DNA from: Armatimonadota bacterium
GTDB taxonomy: Bacteria; Armatimonadota; Fimbriimonadia; Fimbriimonadales; Fimbriimonadaceae
Direction of reading: 5' to 3'
NCBI GenBank assembly: GCA_037138755.1
Contig: JBAXHT010000002.1
Location: 310,001-374,000 of the forward strand
Length of the DNA stretch: 64,000 nt
Below the pieces are notes generated by a model, which was not told the origin of the DNA, made no database searches, and was given only the letters and a program-made list of their open reading frames with translations. Of the stretch, positions 1 to 7,645 are shown in pieces (the stretch's first letter is position 1; each line of letters opens with the position of its first letter). A program made the translations under genes and the position numbers.

Positions 1-51
1 CGGATTGTTGAAAGCGACGTCCATCTGGACGCTGGCGACGCGAACGGTCAT
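1..51 (-). CDS. Carbon-nitrogen hydrolase (nitrilase family), N-terminal 17 codons only
   Basis: Only the first 17 residues are in the window: MTVRVASVQMDVAFNNP. The pattern 'V-R-V-A-x-V-Q-M-D' is the usual first beta strand of nitrilase/omega-amidase type carbon-nitrogen hydrolases, whose catalytic Glu follows about 30 residues later, beyond the edge. The ATG comes directly after the TAA of the preceding 58-residue gene, so it is the third gene of a minus-strand run behind the aldolase. The substrate cannot be told. The family call rests on a short N-terminus and is therefore moderate. Confidence 0.55.
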   Translation of the reverse strand, partial: MTVRVASVQMDVAFNNP

Positions 52-228
52 TTAGACCGCCGCGACTGCGATGACGTTACTGATGCAAAGGAACAAGGTC
101 TCGGAGTCCTTTTTCACTTTCAAGAACTGAGCGTCTGCAGCCTCCAGCACTCCTCGGTGCTGGGCAACGTTTGCTCCGGTCTCGACGTGAACCACAACCT
201 TTTTGCCAACCAATTCTTGAACGATCAT
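52..228 (-). CDS. Small Lsm/Hfq-like beta-barrel protein (58 aa)
   Basis: A 58-residue ORF starting MIVQELVGKKVVVHVETG. It shows alternating beta strands with glycines at turns (KKVVVHVET, HRGVLEAAD, FLKVKKDS, LFLCISNVIAVAAV). This pattern of five short strands, with a last strand reading 'ISNVIAV', resembles small Sm-fold proteins that bind RNA or act as oligomeric scaffolds. It lies 15 bases after the aldolase stop and its TAA abuts the ATG of the nitrilase-family gene, so all three are probably co-transcribed. That it is a real gene is likely from the tight packing. The Sm-like assignment is inference from strand pattern and size. Confidence 0.6.
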   Translation of the reverse strand: MIVQELVGKKVVVHVETGANVAQHRGVLEAADAQFLKVKKDSETLFLCISNVIAVAAV

Positions 229-243
229 TGCTCTGATTATCCC

Positions 244-1263
244 CTACTTTCCATACAGCGTGACGCCGAGGCTCTTGAGCTCCGTTGCCGCTTGGATGAC
301 CCGAGCTTTCATGCCCGCTTCGGCCTTCTTCATGTACGATCTCGGATCGTAGACCTTTTTGTCACCCATCTCACCGTCGATTCGCAGGAGGCCGTCGTAG
401 TTCTTCATCACATGGTCGACCACTGGACGTGAGTAGTGGTATTGGCAGTCGGTATCAACATTCATCTTGACCACCCCATATTCGAGAGTGGCGTGAATGT
501 CGCTAAGCTCCGAGCCGCTTCCGCCGTGGAAAACGAGGTCAGCAATGGCGTTGTACTTCGCCCGAATCGCGTCGTTTCCGTTCTTGAGAATCATCGGATC
601 GAGCTTGACGTTGCCTGGCTTATAGACGCCATGGACGTTTCCAAACGTCGCCGCCAACGTGAACTTGCCGAGCGCATGGAGGTGCTCATAAACCATCACC
701 ATGTCTTCTGGAGTGGTGTACAGCTTGCTGTGGTCGGCGCTCGAGTTATCGATTCCGTCCTCTTCTCCACCAACCAGTCCAGCCTCAACTTCTAGAACGA
801 TTCCCATCGGACCCATGAGCTTCAGGAGCTCAACCGAAGTCTTCATGTTCTCGACCATCGAAAGTTCCGAACCGTCGAACATGTGTCCGTTGAACAGCGG
901 TACTTGTCCCGCATCGACCCGCCGCTGGCTCTCCGCGATCAGCGGACGAACGAACTTGTCGACCTTATCTGGGACGCAGTGGTCTGTTGTGAGTGCGACG
1001 TAGCAAGGCAGGTCCGCCGCCACCCGGTGGGTGTACTCGGCAAGAGCGATTGCTCCTGTCGACATCGACTTGATCGGACCACTCGCAAACTCCGAACCGC
1101 CAGTGCTGAACTGGATGATGCCGTCCGTCTTTGTCTCGGCAAACGCTGCCAGAGCGGCGTTCAGCGTGGAGCTAGAAGTGACATTGATGGAAGCCAATGC
1201 ATAGTTCCCCTTCTGAGCTTCGTCGAGCATTCGGTGAAATGTTGGCGCGTCTGGTACCGGCAT
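244..1263 (-). CDS. fbaA: Class II fructose-bisphosphate aldolase
   Basis: This is a 339-residue zinc-dependent aldolase that cleaves fructose 1,6-bisphosphate to dihydroxyacetone phosphate and glyceraldehyde 3-phosphate in the cytoplasm (glycolysis/gluconeogenesis). The zinc-ligand regions are visible: TTDHC near residue 94, FGNVHGVYKPG near 208 and LVFHGGSGS near 246. Length fits the FbaA-type (class IIa) branch. The ATG is preceded by TAACAT with a 7-base gap (1271-1276 on the minus strand), so the message probably has no leader. The -10 box overlaps that of the divergent VanZ-like gene. The 58-residue gene and a nitrilase-family gene follow downstream. Confidence 0.93.
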   Translation of the reverse strand: MPVPDAPTFHRMLDEAQKGNYALASINVTSSSTLNAALAAFAETKTDGIIQFSTGGSEFASGPIKSMSTGAIALAEYTHRVAADLPCYVALTTDHCVPDKVDKFVRPLIAESQRRVDAGQVPLFNGHMFDGSELSMVENMKTSVELLKLMGPMGIVLEVEAGLVGGEEDGIDNSSADHSKLYTTPEDMVMVYEHLHALGKFTLAATFGNVHGVYKPGNVKLDPMILKNGNDAIRAKYNAIADLVFHGGSGSELSDIHATLEYGVVKMNVDTDCQYHYSRPVVDHVMKNYDGLLRIDGEMGDKKVYDPRSYMKKAEAGMKARVIQAATELKSLGVTLYGK

Positions 1264-1280
1264 AATATCTATGTTATCCG
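1264..1280. promoter_or_regulatory. Overlapping divergent leaderless promoters
   Basis: Only 17 bases separate the ATG of the aldolase (minus, 1263) from the ATG of the VanZ-like gene (plus, 1281). TATGTT (1270-1275) sits 5 bases before the plus-strand ATG. TAACAT (complement of 1271-1276) sits 7 bases before the minus-strand ATG. The two -10 boxes share five base pairs, so polymerase can occupy only one side at a time. No Shine-Dalgarno sequence fits in either leader. Confidence 0.6.
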
Positions 1281-2087
1281 ATGAAGCGACTTATTCCCTT
1301 GCTCGCCTTATTGCCGCTCGTCGTTTCAATTGATCAGTCACGCTATTTCGTCTATCCGTGTCTCTTGCTTCTGGCGTTACTTTCACTGCGATTGGGCCTA
1401 GCAATGTCTTCCCGTAGAGAGGTCATGTACGTACCGATGCTGCTATTCCTGGTATCGCCTGCCGCACTCATGTGGGCTCTGAGTGAGCGGCGTGAGGGCC
1501 GAGACGTTTGGCCTCCGCTCGTAGCCATCGAGCTTGGACTAAGCGCACTGGGAACACTCTGGCTCCTGAACTCGGGCCGGATCAGCAATCGCCACGTCCC
1601 CTTTATGCTGGCAGCCGTGCTCTTGTGGTGCCTTTCCTTTGTGAGCGGTTCCTCGGGAGGCGCGGACCACATGCTCCCCTACTATTCCGTATTCGGCTTG
1701 AGTGCGGAGCAAACCTTAACTCTGATTCTCTGGAGTCGCAAACTCGTCCATGTCGTCTTCTACTCGACTATGGCAAACCTGTGGTATGCCTACTTTATTC
1801 GAACTAACTACGTCGACTGGACTGCCTCAGACAGGCATGATCAAAAAGATCGCGACCAACAAACGTTGCCCCAAGACGAGCGAAGGCCAGCGGTGCAAGT
1901 AGCGCTCGAACTCACCGCAATCGTAGCAATCTGCGATGAATGGCGACAGAACATGATGCCGAACCGAGAAGGATCGTATCGAGATGTACTGCTCGACCTT
2001 GGTGCAGCCACAATATGGCTCTGGTGGCGTTATCTCAGAACGAATTCAGCCAAGCAAGAAGCTCCAAGTTCTGACTCTCAAACATAA
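1281..2087 (+). CDS. VanZ-like membrane protein
   Basis: The protein has 268 residues and six or seven hydrophobic segments, starting with a signal-anchor (LIPLLALLPLVV). The C-terminal part has the VanZ pattern: KLVHVVFYSTMANLWYAYF, then a late helix ending in CDEWRQNMMPNREGSYRDVLLD, which matches the 'DE.HQ..PGR.GS..DVL.D' signature. VanZ-family proteins are membrane proteins of uncertain biochemical role, some linked to glycopeptide or lipoglycopeptide tolerance. The N-terminal half is not typical, so this is a larger variant. The start has TATGTT five bases upstream. The last 53 bases overlap the convergent gene on the other strand. Confidence 0.6.
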   Translation: MKRLIPLLALLPLVVSIDQSRYFVYPCLLLLALLSLRLGLAMSSRREVMYVPMLLFLVSPAALMWALSERREGRDVWPPLVAIELGLSALGTLWLLNSGRISNRHVPFMLAAVLLWCLSFVSGSSGGADHMLPYYSVFGLSAEQTLTLILWSRKLVHVVFYSTMANLWYAYFIRTNYVDWTASDRHDQKDRDQQTLPQDERRPAVQVALELTAIVAICDEWRQNMMPNREGSYRDVLLDLGAATIWLWWRYLRTNSAKQEAPSSDSQT

Positions 2088-2469
2088 AACCGAGTGGATC
2101 CTCTTCTTGATTGATCCATCTTAGAGCCTGAAACTTATACTTATCGGGCTGGATGTCAACACCTGGTCCTAGACGGAAGGTCGGTATCAGCATCCCCATC
2201 TCTTCGCCCCCCAACGGCTTACCGCAAACGATCACCGCATCTGCTTTGTCCAAAACCAAATCCCTGTCCAGCTTGAACACTTGGTACCTTAGCTCGCGCT
2301 CTTTGAGGAAGAAGCGAAGCACGCGGCACATCACATCACACGCCTCCTCGTTGTCATCCCAACACCGGATTTCTATCGGGCGGTCAGCAAAGAAGTTTGC
2401 CAATGTTGCCGAAATCTTCGGAGCTACCTCAACATCTCCAAATCCCAAAATCGCTAACCGCTGAATCAC
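2035..2469 (-). CDS. Small Rossmann-like hypothetical protein
   Basis: A 144-residue protein with a GTG start. It begins with a nucleotide-binding-like strand (RLAILGFGDVEVAP) and a later IRCWDD element, resembling the first half of a Rossmann fold such as the N-terminus of family 4 glycosidases or small dehydrogenases, but it is far too short to be either. The start is supported by TAGAAT (2477-2482, minus) exactly 7 bases upstream, the leaderless pattern seen across this window. Its 3' end overlaps the VanZ-like gene by 53 bases in convergent orientation. No function is assigned. Confidence 0.6.
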   Translation of the reverse strand: MIQRLAILGFGDVEVAPKISATLANFFADRPIEIRCWDDNEEACDVMCRVLRFFLKERELRYQVFKLDRDLVLDKADAVIVCGKPLGGEEMGMLIPTFRLGPGVDIQPDKYKFQALRWINQEEDPLGFMFESQNLELLAWLNSF

Positions 2470-2498
2470 CGCGAGAATTCTACAGTAAGATTAAGCCC

Positions 2499-5018
2499 GT
2501 GGACGATTTCGATTTCGGGTTCGAGCCGACGGAGCTCTCAACATCCGCGATCAGCTTCAATTTTCTTCCTTCCGGACGAATCAACAGCCTCTGGCTGAAC
2601 GAATCTAATGGACCATTCTCATCCGATGTCCAGTTTGTCACCGGGCCTGTCGTCATGGCCGATGAAACGACGGATGATTACCTTCCTGGCACCGTGCTGC
2701 TGGGGGCCCGAACCAGCCCGGACGAACCTTGGATGGTGAGCCGAAACTCCACTGCAACCGTTAGAAGCGAAGAGAGCAATGTCGAAGTCGACTACGACTT
2801 CCCCCTGCTTCCCGAACTCGCCGTTACCGGCAATTTTTATGAATCCGACGAACAGCCGGGAGTTGTGATTTGGGATCTCGTCATCAAGAATAAGAGTCGG
2901 AAGAGCATCGAAATCGGGGAACTGGGCTTCCCATTCGCCTTCCTCAACACCCTGGACGGCTTTCCGCTGAACGACGAGGGCATGAACTCGCTACTCACCG
3001 AGAGAATGGTGCTCCAGCACCATATCGGCGGAGCTGGTAGCTATCTCGCCGCTCGTCGCATGTGCGGAGATTCGCCAGGCCTGCTGGTTTATCCTGGTAT
3101 CGGAACGTCTTGGGAGTTCCATCATTCCGCTCCGATGTCGCTTCGGGTGAGCCCGGGCTGGTCGGGTGTGCCAATCGTTTATGTCCACAGTCGAGCCACG
3201 GCGGATCGCGAGGGTTGGGCCGATTGGTTCTATGGGCATAGTAGCCTTGTGTTGGAACCCAAAGAGGAGCAGCGTTACCAGATCTGCTTTGCCCCGATCA
3301 TGGGTCGGCACGGATTCGAAATTCCTCTCGCGTTGGCGGAGTACAAGATTCCGACATTCCGACTGAGCCAAGGCGCGATCGCCCCGATTGATACCCAGAA
3401 CTACATCGAGATCGCTGGCACTCGCCCTGCACAATTTGTTCCTGAGGCAGACGATGCAGAAATTGAGTCGGAGAGCGATGAGCACGGAGGAATTTTCGCG
3501 GTGTCTCGCCGACAGTCGGGTCCTCTTCGGGTTCTCGTAGAGGACATGGATGGTCGCGAATCCTGGTGCCATCTCTTCTTTGTCCGGCCGTTGGCCGAGT
3601 TGATTGAGGCACGAGCGCAGTGGATTTTTGATAACCAGTTGATCCGGAACGGTACGTTCGAGCATGGCATTTTGCCCGCGGACAACAAGGAAAATGCCCC
3701 AGAACTTGACTGCTTCCAAACCCCCTGGGGGATCGTTGGCTCACTCGCTGATGCGACCTTCTTGGTCGAGAAGAACATTGTCTACATGGATCCCGAACAA
3801 GTCATCGCGATCGACCGATATGTAGAAGATTTCTTGCTCAAAGTTTTCCATAAACCTTTGCAGAATACGTTTGCCTCGGTTTGCCCGCCAGCCGCGGGAG
3901 CCATTGCCTACGACGCCTCTCGGGCGCAAAATTACGTCCATGCAATCCGGTTGTATGAAGCGGTTTCTCGGCTTGCGCGCCACGCGAAGCTGACCCGAGA
4001 CGAGCAAGGCTACATGGATCTTGCCAACGGCCTGATCGAGGGCTTGCTCAAGTTCGCAGATCGTGAGGGGCTATACTCCACGGCTCTGTTCGGTGCTTCC
4101 GATCTGATTAATGAGCCGGCTTGGAAGGAACTCCGGGATAAGTATTTGGAGCAGTACCGCTTGCCATTCTGGGTTGGTCGACACTTCTCGCTAACGACTT
4201 TAGACGAAGTCGCCGCGATCGCTGATCAGACTCACGCCATTTCCGCGACAGGCTCTGTGGAGCAGCTTTTGCTTACTCACCGATCAACCGCGCCGAACTG
4301 GTGGTCCTACGGAACGGAAGCGCGTCCTTTGGTTGATTATGAGCTGCACCCCGAGCTCAGCGACTATGGCGCGATGTACCCTTCATACACCTCAACATCC
4401 CTCTCTCACACCTTGCTTAGCTGGCTGAACCGTGACTACACGCGCCTGGATGAGCCATCTTTGAGGCTCGCTTTTGGTGGTCTGATGGCACCCTGGGCCA
4501 TGGTTCGGGAGGATGGAGCCGCAAGCATGGGCTTCTGCCCTGATATGGCGTCCTCGCAGCGCGGGCTTTCGACGAGGACGGGCGACATCGGGTTCGCGTT
4601 GGCCGAATTCATTCGACGTGCAACGGTCTGGGTCCTGCCTTCGGCAGAACGAGGTTTTATCACATTCGGGGGGAACGTCGAAGCGTATCCCCGCGAGGGT
4701 AAACCCTGTCTTCGAATCGTTCCTTGGGATGGTGTCGGGCGCCGAGTAGTGATTCGACACATGAACGTTGAAATCACCGTTGAAGGAGCCAAAATAGACT
4801 CCCTCGAACTCAACGCCGACCTGCGATGGATGCTGATTACTCTCGACAATCCGAACGAAGCGGTACGGCGAGAAGCCACGATCCGGATAGAGGGCCTATG
4901 GGGCACAGCGTTTAGTTGCTCAGATGGAGCAGCTTCAATGGAGGGATCCGCCCTTGTGATCAGGCTGGCCGTTGAAGGTGCTCGGCTCCGAGAGATTGAA
5001 GTGAAACCTGTACAGTAA
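2499..5018 (+). CDS. Large glycosidase-like protein (DUF5695-like)
   Basis: An 839-residue protein with a GTG start, chosen because TAAGAT (2486-2491) lies exactly 7 bases upstream. An upstream in-frame ATG at 2397 would run through the divergent neighbour. The N-terminal half is beta-rich (FLPSGRINSLWLNESNGP, VVIWDLVIKNKSRKSIEIG). From about residue 430 there is a helical region with aromatic/acidic motifs such as NWWSYGTEARP and DYGAMYPSY, then a final beta domain. This layout (beta sandwich, alpha/alpha barrel, beta sandwich) recalls DUF5695 and related uncharacterised carbohydrate-active proteins. No signal peptide is apparent. A glycan substrate is inference. Confidence 0.55.
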   Translation: MDDFDFGFEPTELSTSAISFNFLPSGRINSLWLNESNGPFSSDVQFVTGPVVMADETTDDYLPGTVLLGARTSPDEPWMVSRNSTATVRSEESNVEVDYDFPLLPELAVTGNFYESDEQPGVVIWDLVIKNKSRKSIEIGELGFPFAFLNTLDGFPLNDEGMNSLLTERMVLQHHIGGAGSYLAARRMCGDSPGLLVYPGIGTSWEFHHSAPMSLRVSPGWSGVPIVYVHSRATADREGWADWFYGHSSLVLEPKEEQRYQICFAPIMGRHGFEIPLALAEYKIPTFRLSQGAIAPIDTQNYIEIAGTRPAQFVPEADDAEIESESDEHGGIFAVSRRQSGPLRVLVEDMDGRESWCHLFFVRPLAELIEARAQWIFDNQLIRNGTFEHGILPADNKENAPELDCFQTPWGIVGSLADATFLVEKNIVYMDPEQVIAIDRYVEDFLLKVFHKPLQNTFASVCPPAAGAIAYDASRAQNYVHAIRLYEAVSRLARHAKLTRDEQGYMDLANGLIEGLLKFADREGLYSTALFGASDLINEPAWKELRDKYLEQYRLPFWVGRHFSLTTLDEVAAIADQTHAISATGSVEQLLLTHRSTAPNWWSYGTEARPLVDYELHPELSDYGAMYPSYTSTSLSHTLLSWLNRDYTRLDEPSLRLAFGGLMAPWAMVREDGAASMGFCPDMASSQRGLSTRTGDIGFALAEFIRRATVWVLPSAERGFITFGGNVEAYPREGKPCLRIVPWDGVGRRVVIRHMNVEITVEGAKIDSLELNADLRWMLITLDNPNEAVRREATIRIEGLWGTAFSCSDGAASMEGSALVIRLAVEGARLREIEVKPVQ

Positions 5019-5038
5019 CTTGTACAAGTTGTGGTACA
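5009..5038 (+). promoter_or_regulatory. YefM-YoeB type operator: three TGTACA cores in 12-bp phase
   Basis: TGTACA occurs at 5009-5014 and 5021-5026, and a near copy GGTACA at 5033-5038. The centre-to-centre spacing is exactly 12 bp each time. In E. coli the YefM-YoeB repressor binds paired palindromes with TGTACA cores spaced 12 bp apart, so this is a direct match in core and phase. The middle core is the centre of a longer palindrome, ACTTGTACAAGT. The first core overlaps the final codons of the preceding gene, and the array ends 8 bases before the antitoxin ATG. Confidence 0.8.
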
Positions 5039-5046
5039 ACTTGATC

Positions 5047-5298
5047 ATGAAGCCGATGACCTACTCTCAGTTTAGAGAGAACATGAAGAAGTCGATGGAC
5101 ATGGTCTGCGAAAGCCGAGAGCCTCTGACTGTTACCCGTCGCGACGCGGACCCTGTGGTCGTGATGTCGCTAGAAGAGTATTCGTCGATCATGGAGACGT
5201 TCTATTTGATGCGCTCCCCGAAGAACGCAGAACACCTACTTGCGGCGAAAGCAAGACTGGAAGCTGGGGAAGGCTTAGTGGTTGATCTCGATCTATGA
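5047..5298 (+). CDS. yefM: YefM-family antitoxin (Phd/YefM)
   Basis: An 83-residue type II antitoxin. The N-terminal DNA-binding fold is recognisable from MTYSQFRENMKKSMD, REPLTVTRRDADPVVVMSLEEY and a helix with MRSPKNAEHLLAA. The acidic C-terminal tail is the part that wraps the toxin. It represses its own operon together with YoeB by binding the TGTACA cores just upstream. I chose the ATG at 5047 over an in-frame ATG at 5020, which falls inside the operator. Its stop overlaps the toxin start by 4 bases (ATGA), giving translational coupling. Confidence 0.92.
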   Translation: MKPMTYSQFRENMKKSMDMVCESREPLTVTRRDADPVVVMSLEEYSSIMETFYLMRSPKNAEHLLAAKARLEAGEGLVVDLDL

Positions 5299-5552
5299 GG
5301 CAACTCATCTTCGACCCGGTTGCCTGGGAGCACTACCTTGAGTGGCAGCGAGTCGACAAAAAGATGACTAATCAGATCAATATGCTCATTCTTGAATGCA
5401 TGCGATCGCCTTTCGTTGGGAGAGGTCAACCAGAGCAACTCCGCCATGAGTTGAGCGGACTCTGGTCTCGTCGAATAAACATCGAACATCGGCTGGTGTA
5501 CCGTGTGACAGAAAATGCGATTGAGATTGCGAGCTGTCGCTACCACTACTAA
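5295..5552 (+). CDS. yoeB: YoeB-family mRNA interferase toxin
   Basis: An 85-residue RelE-superfamily endoribonuclease that cuts mRNA in the ribosomal A site. The family features are all present: WEHYLEWQ near the N-terminus, QPEQLRHELSG.WSRRI carrying the catalytic Glu and Arg, EHRLVYRV, and the terminal CRYHY holding the catalytic His-Tyr pair. Length equals the E. coli protein within one residue. The pair appears intact, not decayed. A strong hairpin follows directly. Confidence 0.95.
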   Translation: MRQLIFDPVAWEHYLEWQRVDKKMTNQINMLILECMRSPFVGRGQPEQLRHELSGLWSRRINIEHRLVYRVTENAIEIASCRYHY

Positions 5553-5558
5553 CAACAA

Positions 5559-5588
5559 GCCCTGCCCATCCGCCAGGATGAGCAGGGC
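5559..5588. terminator. Bidirectional hairpin between yoeB and rplE
   Basis: GCCCTGC (5559-5565) pairs with GCAGGGC (5582-5588), with an inner stem CATCC/GGATG and a GCCA loop. It sits between the convergent yoeB and ribosomal-protein genes. No long T tract follows on either side, so termination could be weak or Rho-assisted. Confidence 0.55.
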
Positions 5589-5606
5589 CTCGAAGTGAGC
5601 CTGAGC

Positions 5607-6203
5607 TTACTTCTCGCGAATCGGAAGACCCATGGCCTTCAGGAACACATGCGCTTCCTCGTCGGTCTTGGCGGTTGTGCAGAACACAATGTCCATTCCT
5701 CGGATTCGGTCGAACGTGTCGTAAGGGATCTCAGGAAAAACGAGCTGTTCTTTAAGACCAATCGCGTAGTTTCCGCGTCCGTCAAACGACTTGGCAGAGA
5801 GACCCTGGAAGTCTCGAATTCGAGGAAGAACGACAGTGGCGAGTCGGTCGAAGAAGTTATACATCTGGTCGCCGCGCAGGGTGACCTTACAGCCGACCTT
5901 CATGCCTTCTCGGAGCTTAAAGTTCGAGATTGCTTTCTTAGCGTGGGTGGTGATTGGCTTCTGACCAGCAATGAGGGTAAGGTCTCGAATCGAGTTCTCG
6001 ATGTGCTTGCTGTCCTTGTCGGTCGAGCCGGTGCCCATGTTGATGACGATCTTGTCCAACTTAGGGATCTGCATCGAGGACTTGTACTTGAACTGCTCCT
6101 GCAGCTTCGGCATCACTTCGGTCTTATACTTCGCGCGCAGGCGAGGTGTAGGGAGTGCGCCGCTTGGTGCATTCACTTTTGGTTCTTCTTTCTTCTTAGC
6201 CAT
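5607..6203 (-). CDS. rplE: 50S ribosomal protein L5
   Basis: A 198-residue L5, which binds 5S rRNA in the central protuberance. Family motifs are [53 protein letters not shown] and the final [14 protein letters not shown]. It carries about 20 extra N-terminal residues rich in Lys, Glu and Pro compared with the usual ~180-residue form. It is the last gene of the operon here: the S14-S8-L6 genes that normally follow are missing, and a convergent toxin gene lies behind. Confidence 0.97.
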   Translation of the reverse strand: MAKKKEEPKVNAPSGALPTPRLRAKYKTEVMPKLQEQFKYKSSMQIPKLDKIVINMGTGSTDKDSKHIENSIRDLTLIAGQKPITTHAKKAISNFKLREGMKVGCKVTLRGDQMYNFFDRLATVVLPRIRDFQGLSAKSFDGRGNYAIGLKEQLVFPEIPYDTFDRIRGMDIVFCTTAKTDEEAHVFLKAMGLPIREK

Positions 6204-6245
6204 TTCGTTTTTCCTGTTTTGCCTAATTTCTGACTAGGCGTCGGA

Positions 6246-6313
6246 AGCTGTCAGCTGTCTGCCTTCAGCTATCAGCGAAAATGCTGATGGCTGAAGACTG
6301 AAGGCTGACGGCT
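6246..6313 (-). repeat. Long imperfect inverted repeat between rplX and rplE
   Basis: Two 31-base arms (6246-6276 and 6283-6313) match at 25 of 31 positions around a 6-base loop. They are built from repeated AGCTGTCAGC/GCTGAAGGCTGA-like words. As RNA this would form a long hairpin in the 112-base gap between L24 and L5, the largest gap in the operon. It could attenuate or process the message, or be a resident repetitive element. Confidence 0.75.
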
Positions 6314-6315
6314 TA

Positions 6316-6711
6316 TCAGTCTGCGTTTTTGATCGTCGTTCCGCTCTTCTTAGCGTAACGAACGAGCTTGTCGCCTTCTTTCCGTCGTCCAACTCGAGTT
6401 GGTTCGCCGGTCTTCGGGTCGAGGAGCATGACGTTCGAGACGTTGAGAGGGGCTGGGAGCTGGATTCGAGCGCTTCGCTCGCCTTGCTGCTTTGCCTTGC
6501 GGTGCTTAATCACTGCGTTCAACGGCAGTGGCTGCTCGGCGTTCTCTGGGTTCTCAGCCAGAACGATGACCTTGTTCTCCTTCGGGGACACGGCGGCGAT
6601 GAAGCCCTTCTTGCCTTTGTCCTTTCCGGCGATGATCATCACCTTGTCTCCGCGTCGAACCTTGAGCTTGACGGGGTTTGCGAGTCTTTTAAGATCAGCT
6701 TTTGTCGGCAT
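6316..6711 (-). CDS. rplX: 50S ribosomal protein L24
   Basis: L24 of 131 residues, an assembly initiator that binds 23S rRNA near the exit tunnel. The KOW motif (RRGDKVMIIAGKDKGKKGFIAAV) is at residues ~19-41 and the later VSNVMLLDPKTGEPTRVGRR is typical. It is about 25 residues longer than the common bacterial form, from extra sequence at both ends. Its start shares one base with the stop of L14. Confidence 0.97.
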   Translation of the reverse strand: MPTKADLKRLANPVKLKVRRGDKVMIIAGKDKGKKGFIAAVSPKENKVIVLAENPENAEQPLPLNAVIKHRKAKQQGERSARIQLPAPLNVSNVMLLDPKTGEPTRVGRRKEGDKLVRYAKKSGTTIKNAD

Positions 6712-7082
6712 TACAGCACCTCCGGAGCGAGCGAGACGATCTTCATGTAGTTGGCGTCGCGAAGTTCGCGAGCAACTGGGCCAAAGATACGGGTGCCCCG
6801 TGGCTCACCGTTGTTCGGGTTGATGACAACGCAGGCGTTCTCATCAAATCGCAGAGTTGAACCATCAGCTCGTCGAACGGGCTTCTTGGTTCGAACGATG
6901 ACGGCTCGGACGACGTCGCCCTTCTTGACCGGCATGTTCGGGGTGGCAGCCTTAACTGCGCAGACGATCACGTCACCGATTCCGCCGTATCGGGGCTGTG
7001 AACCCTTCAGGACGCGAATACACATGACGTCTCGTGCGCCGCTGTTATCGGCAACCTTGAGTCTTGTAAATTGTTGGATCAT
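6711..7082 (-). CDS. rplN: 50S ribosomal protein L14
   Basis: The 123-residue L14 has the standard start [17 protein letters not shown], followed by [14 protein letters not shown] and the C-terminal [23 protein letters not shown]. It contacts 16S rRNA across the subunit interface. It follows S17 after a 90-base gap that can form short hairpins and has no gene of its own. Confidence 0.98.
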   Translation of the reverse strand: MIQQFTRLKVADNSGARDVMCIRVLKGSQPRYGGIGDVIVCAVKAATPNMPVKKGDVVRAVIVRTKKPVRRADGSTLRFDENACVVINPNNGEPRGTRIFGPVARELRDANYMKIVSLAPEVL

Positions 7083-7172
7083 TTCAGTTTTCCTTTCTCA
7101 GAGGCCGTCCTCGAAACAACATTTCGGGGGTAGGCGTGATCGTTTGTTTGTTGCCCCGCAAGGGAGCAGAAG

Positions 7173-7439
7173 TTATTTGACCTTTTCAAGAATCTGGGTG
7201 ACTCGCCATCGCTTATCTTTCGATATTGGGCGGGTCTCCATGATCTCAACGCGGTCGCCTTCGTCGCAATTGTGCAGGTCGTGTGCCTTGAACTTTTCAG
7301 TTCGGATAACAACCTTTCCGTACAGCGGGTGCTGGACGCGTCGCTCAACCTTAACAACAACCGTCAGTTCCATCTTGTTGGAAACAACGATTCCTTGTCG
7401 GGTTTTACGACGATTGCGTGGTTCTTGAGCGTCTGCCAT
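7173..7439 (-). CDS. rpsQ: 30S ribosomal protein S17
   Basis: The 88-residue S17 shows [33 protein letters not shown] and [20 protein letters not shown], the OB-fold core that binds 16S rRNA. Its first base overlaps the L29 stop, and the order L16-L29-S17 is the usual S10-operon order. Confidence 0.97.
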   Translation of the reverse strand: MADAQEPRNRRKTRQGIVVSNKMELTVVVKVERRVQHPLYGKVVIRTEKFKAHDLHNCDEGDRVEIMETRPISKDKRWRVTQILEKVK

Positions 7440-7645
7440 TAAGCGTTACCTCTTTGCTTTTCGCCGATCACGGTGAGGATTCGCGCGATGTTGTGTCGTC
7501 GAACCTTCACGCTTGCTGTATCTGTGAGCTGGCGGAAAACGATGTCGCGTCGTGCCTTATAAAGGGCAGCTTGCTCGTCGTTGACCATCGTTTGCAGATC
7601 AGCAACTGATTTGTCTCTTAACTCTTTTGCTTTCAAGCTTTTCAT
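7439..7645 (-). CDS. rpmC: 50S ribosomal protein L29
   Basis: The 68-residue L29 starts [20 protein letters not shown] and has the [29 protein letters not shown] helical region. It sits by the nascent-chain exit where trigger factor and SRP dock. It overlaps the L16 stop by 4 bases and the S17 start by one, so translation is coupled. Confidence 0.96.
   Translation of the reverse strand: MKSLKAKELRDKSVADLQTMVNDEQAALYKARRDIVFRQLTDTASVKVRRHNIARILTVIGEKQRGNA

Noticed and set aside
2397-2498. In-frame ATG at 2397 as start of the glycosidase-like gene
   Set aside because: It would overlap the divergent gene's 5' end by 73 bases, and the GTG at 2499 has a correctly spaced TAAGAT box.
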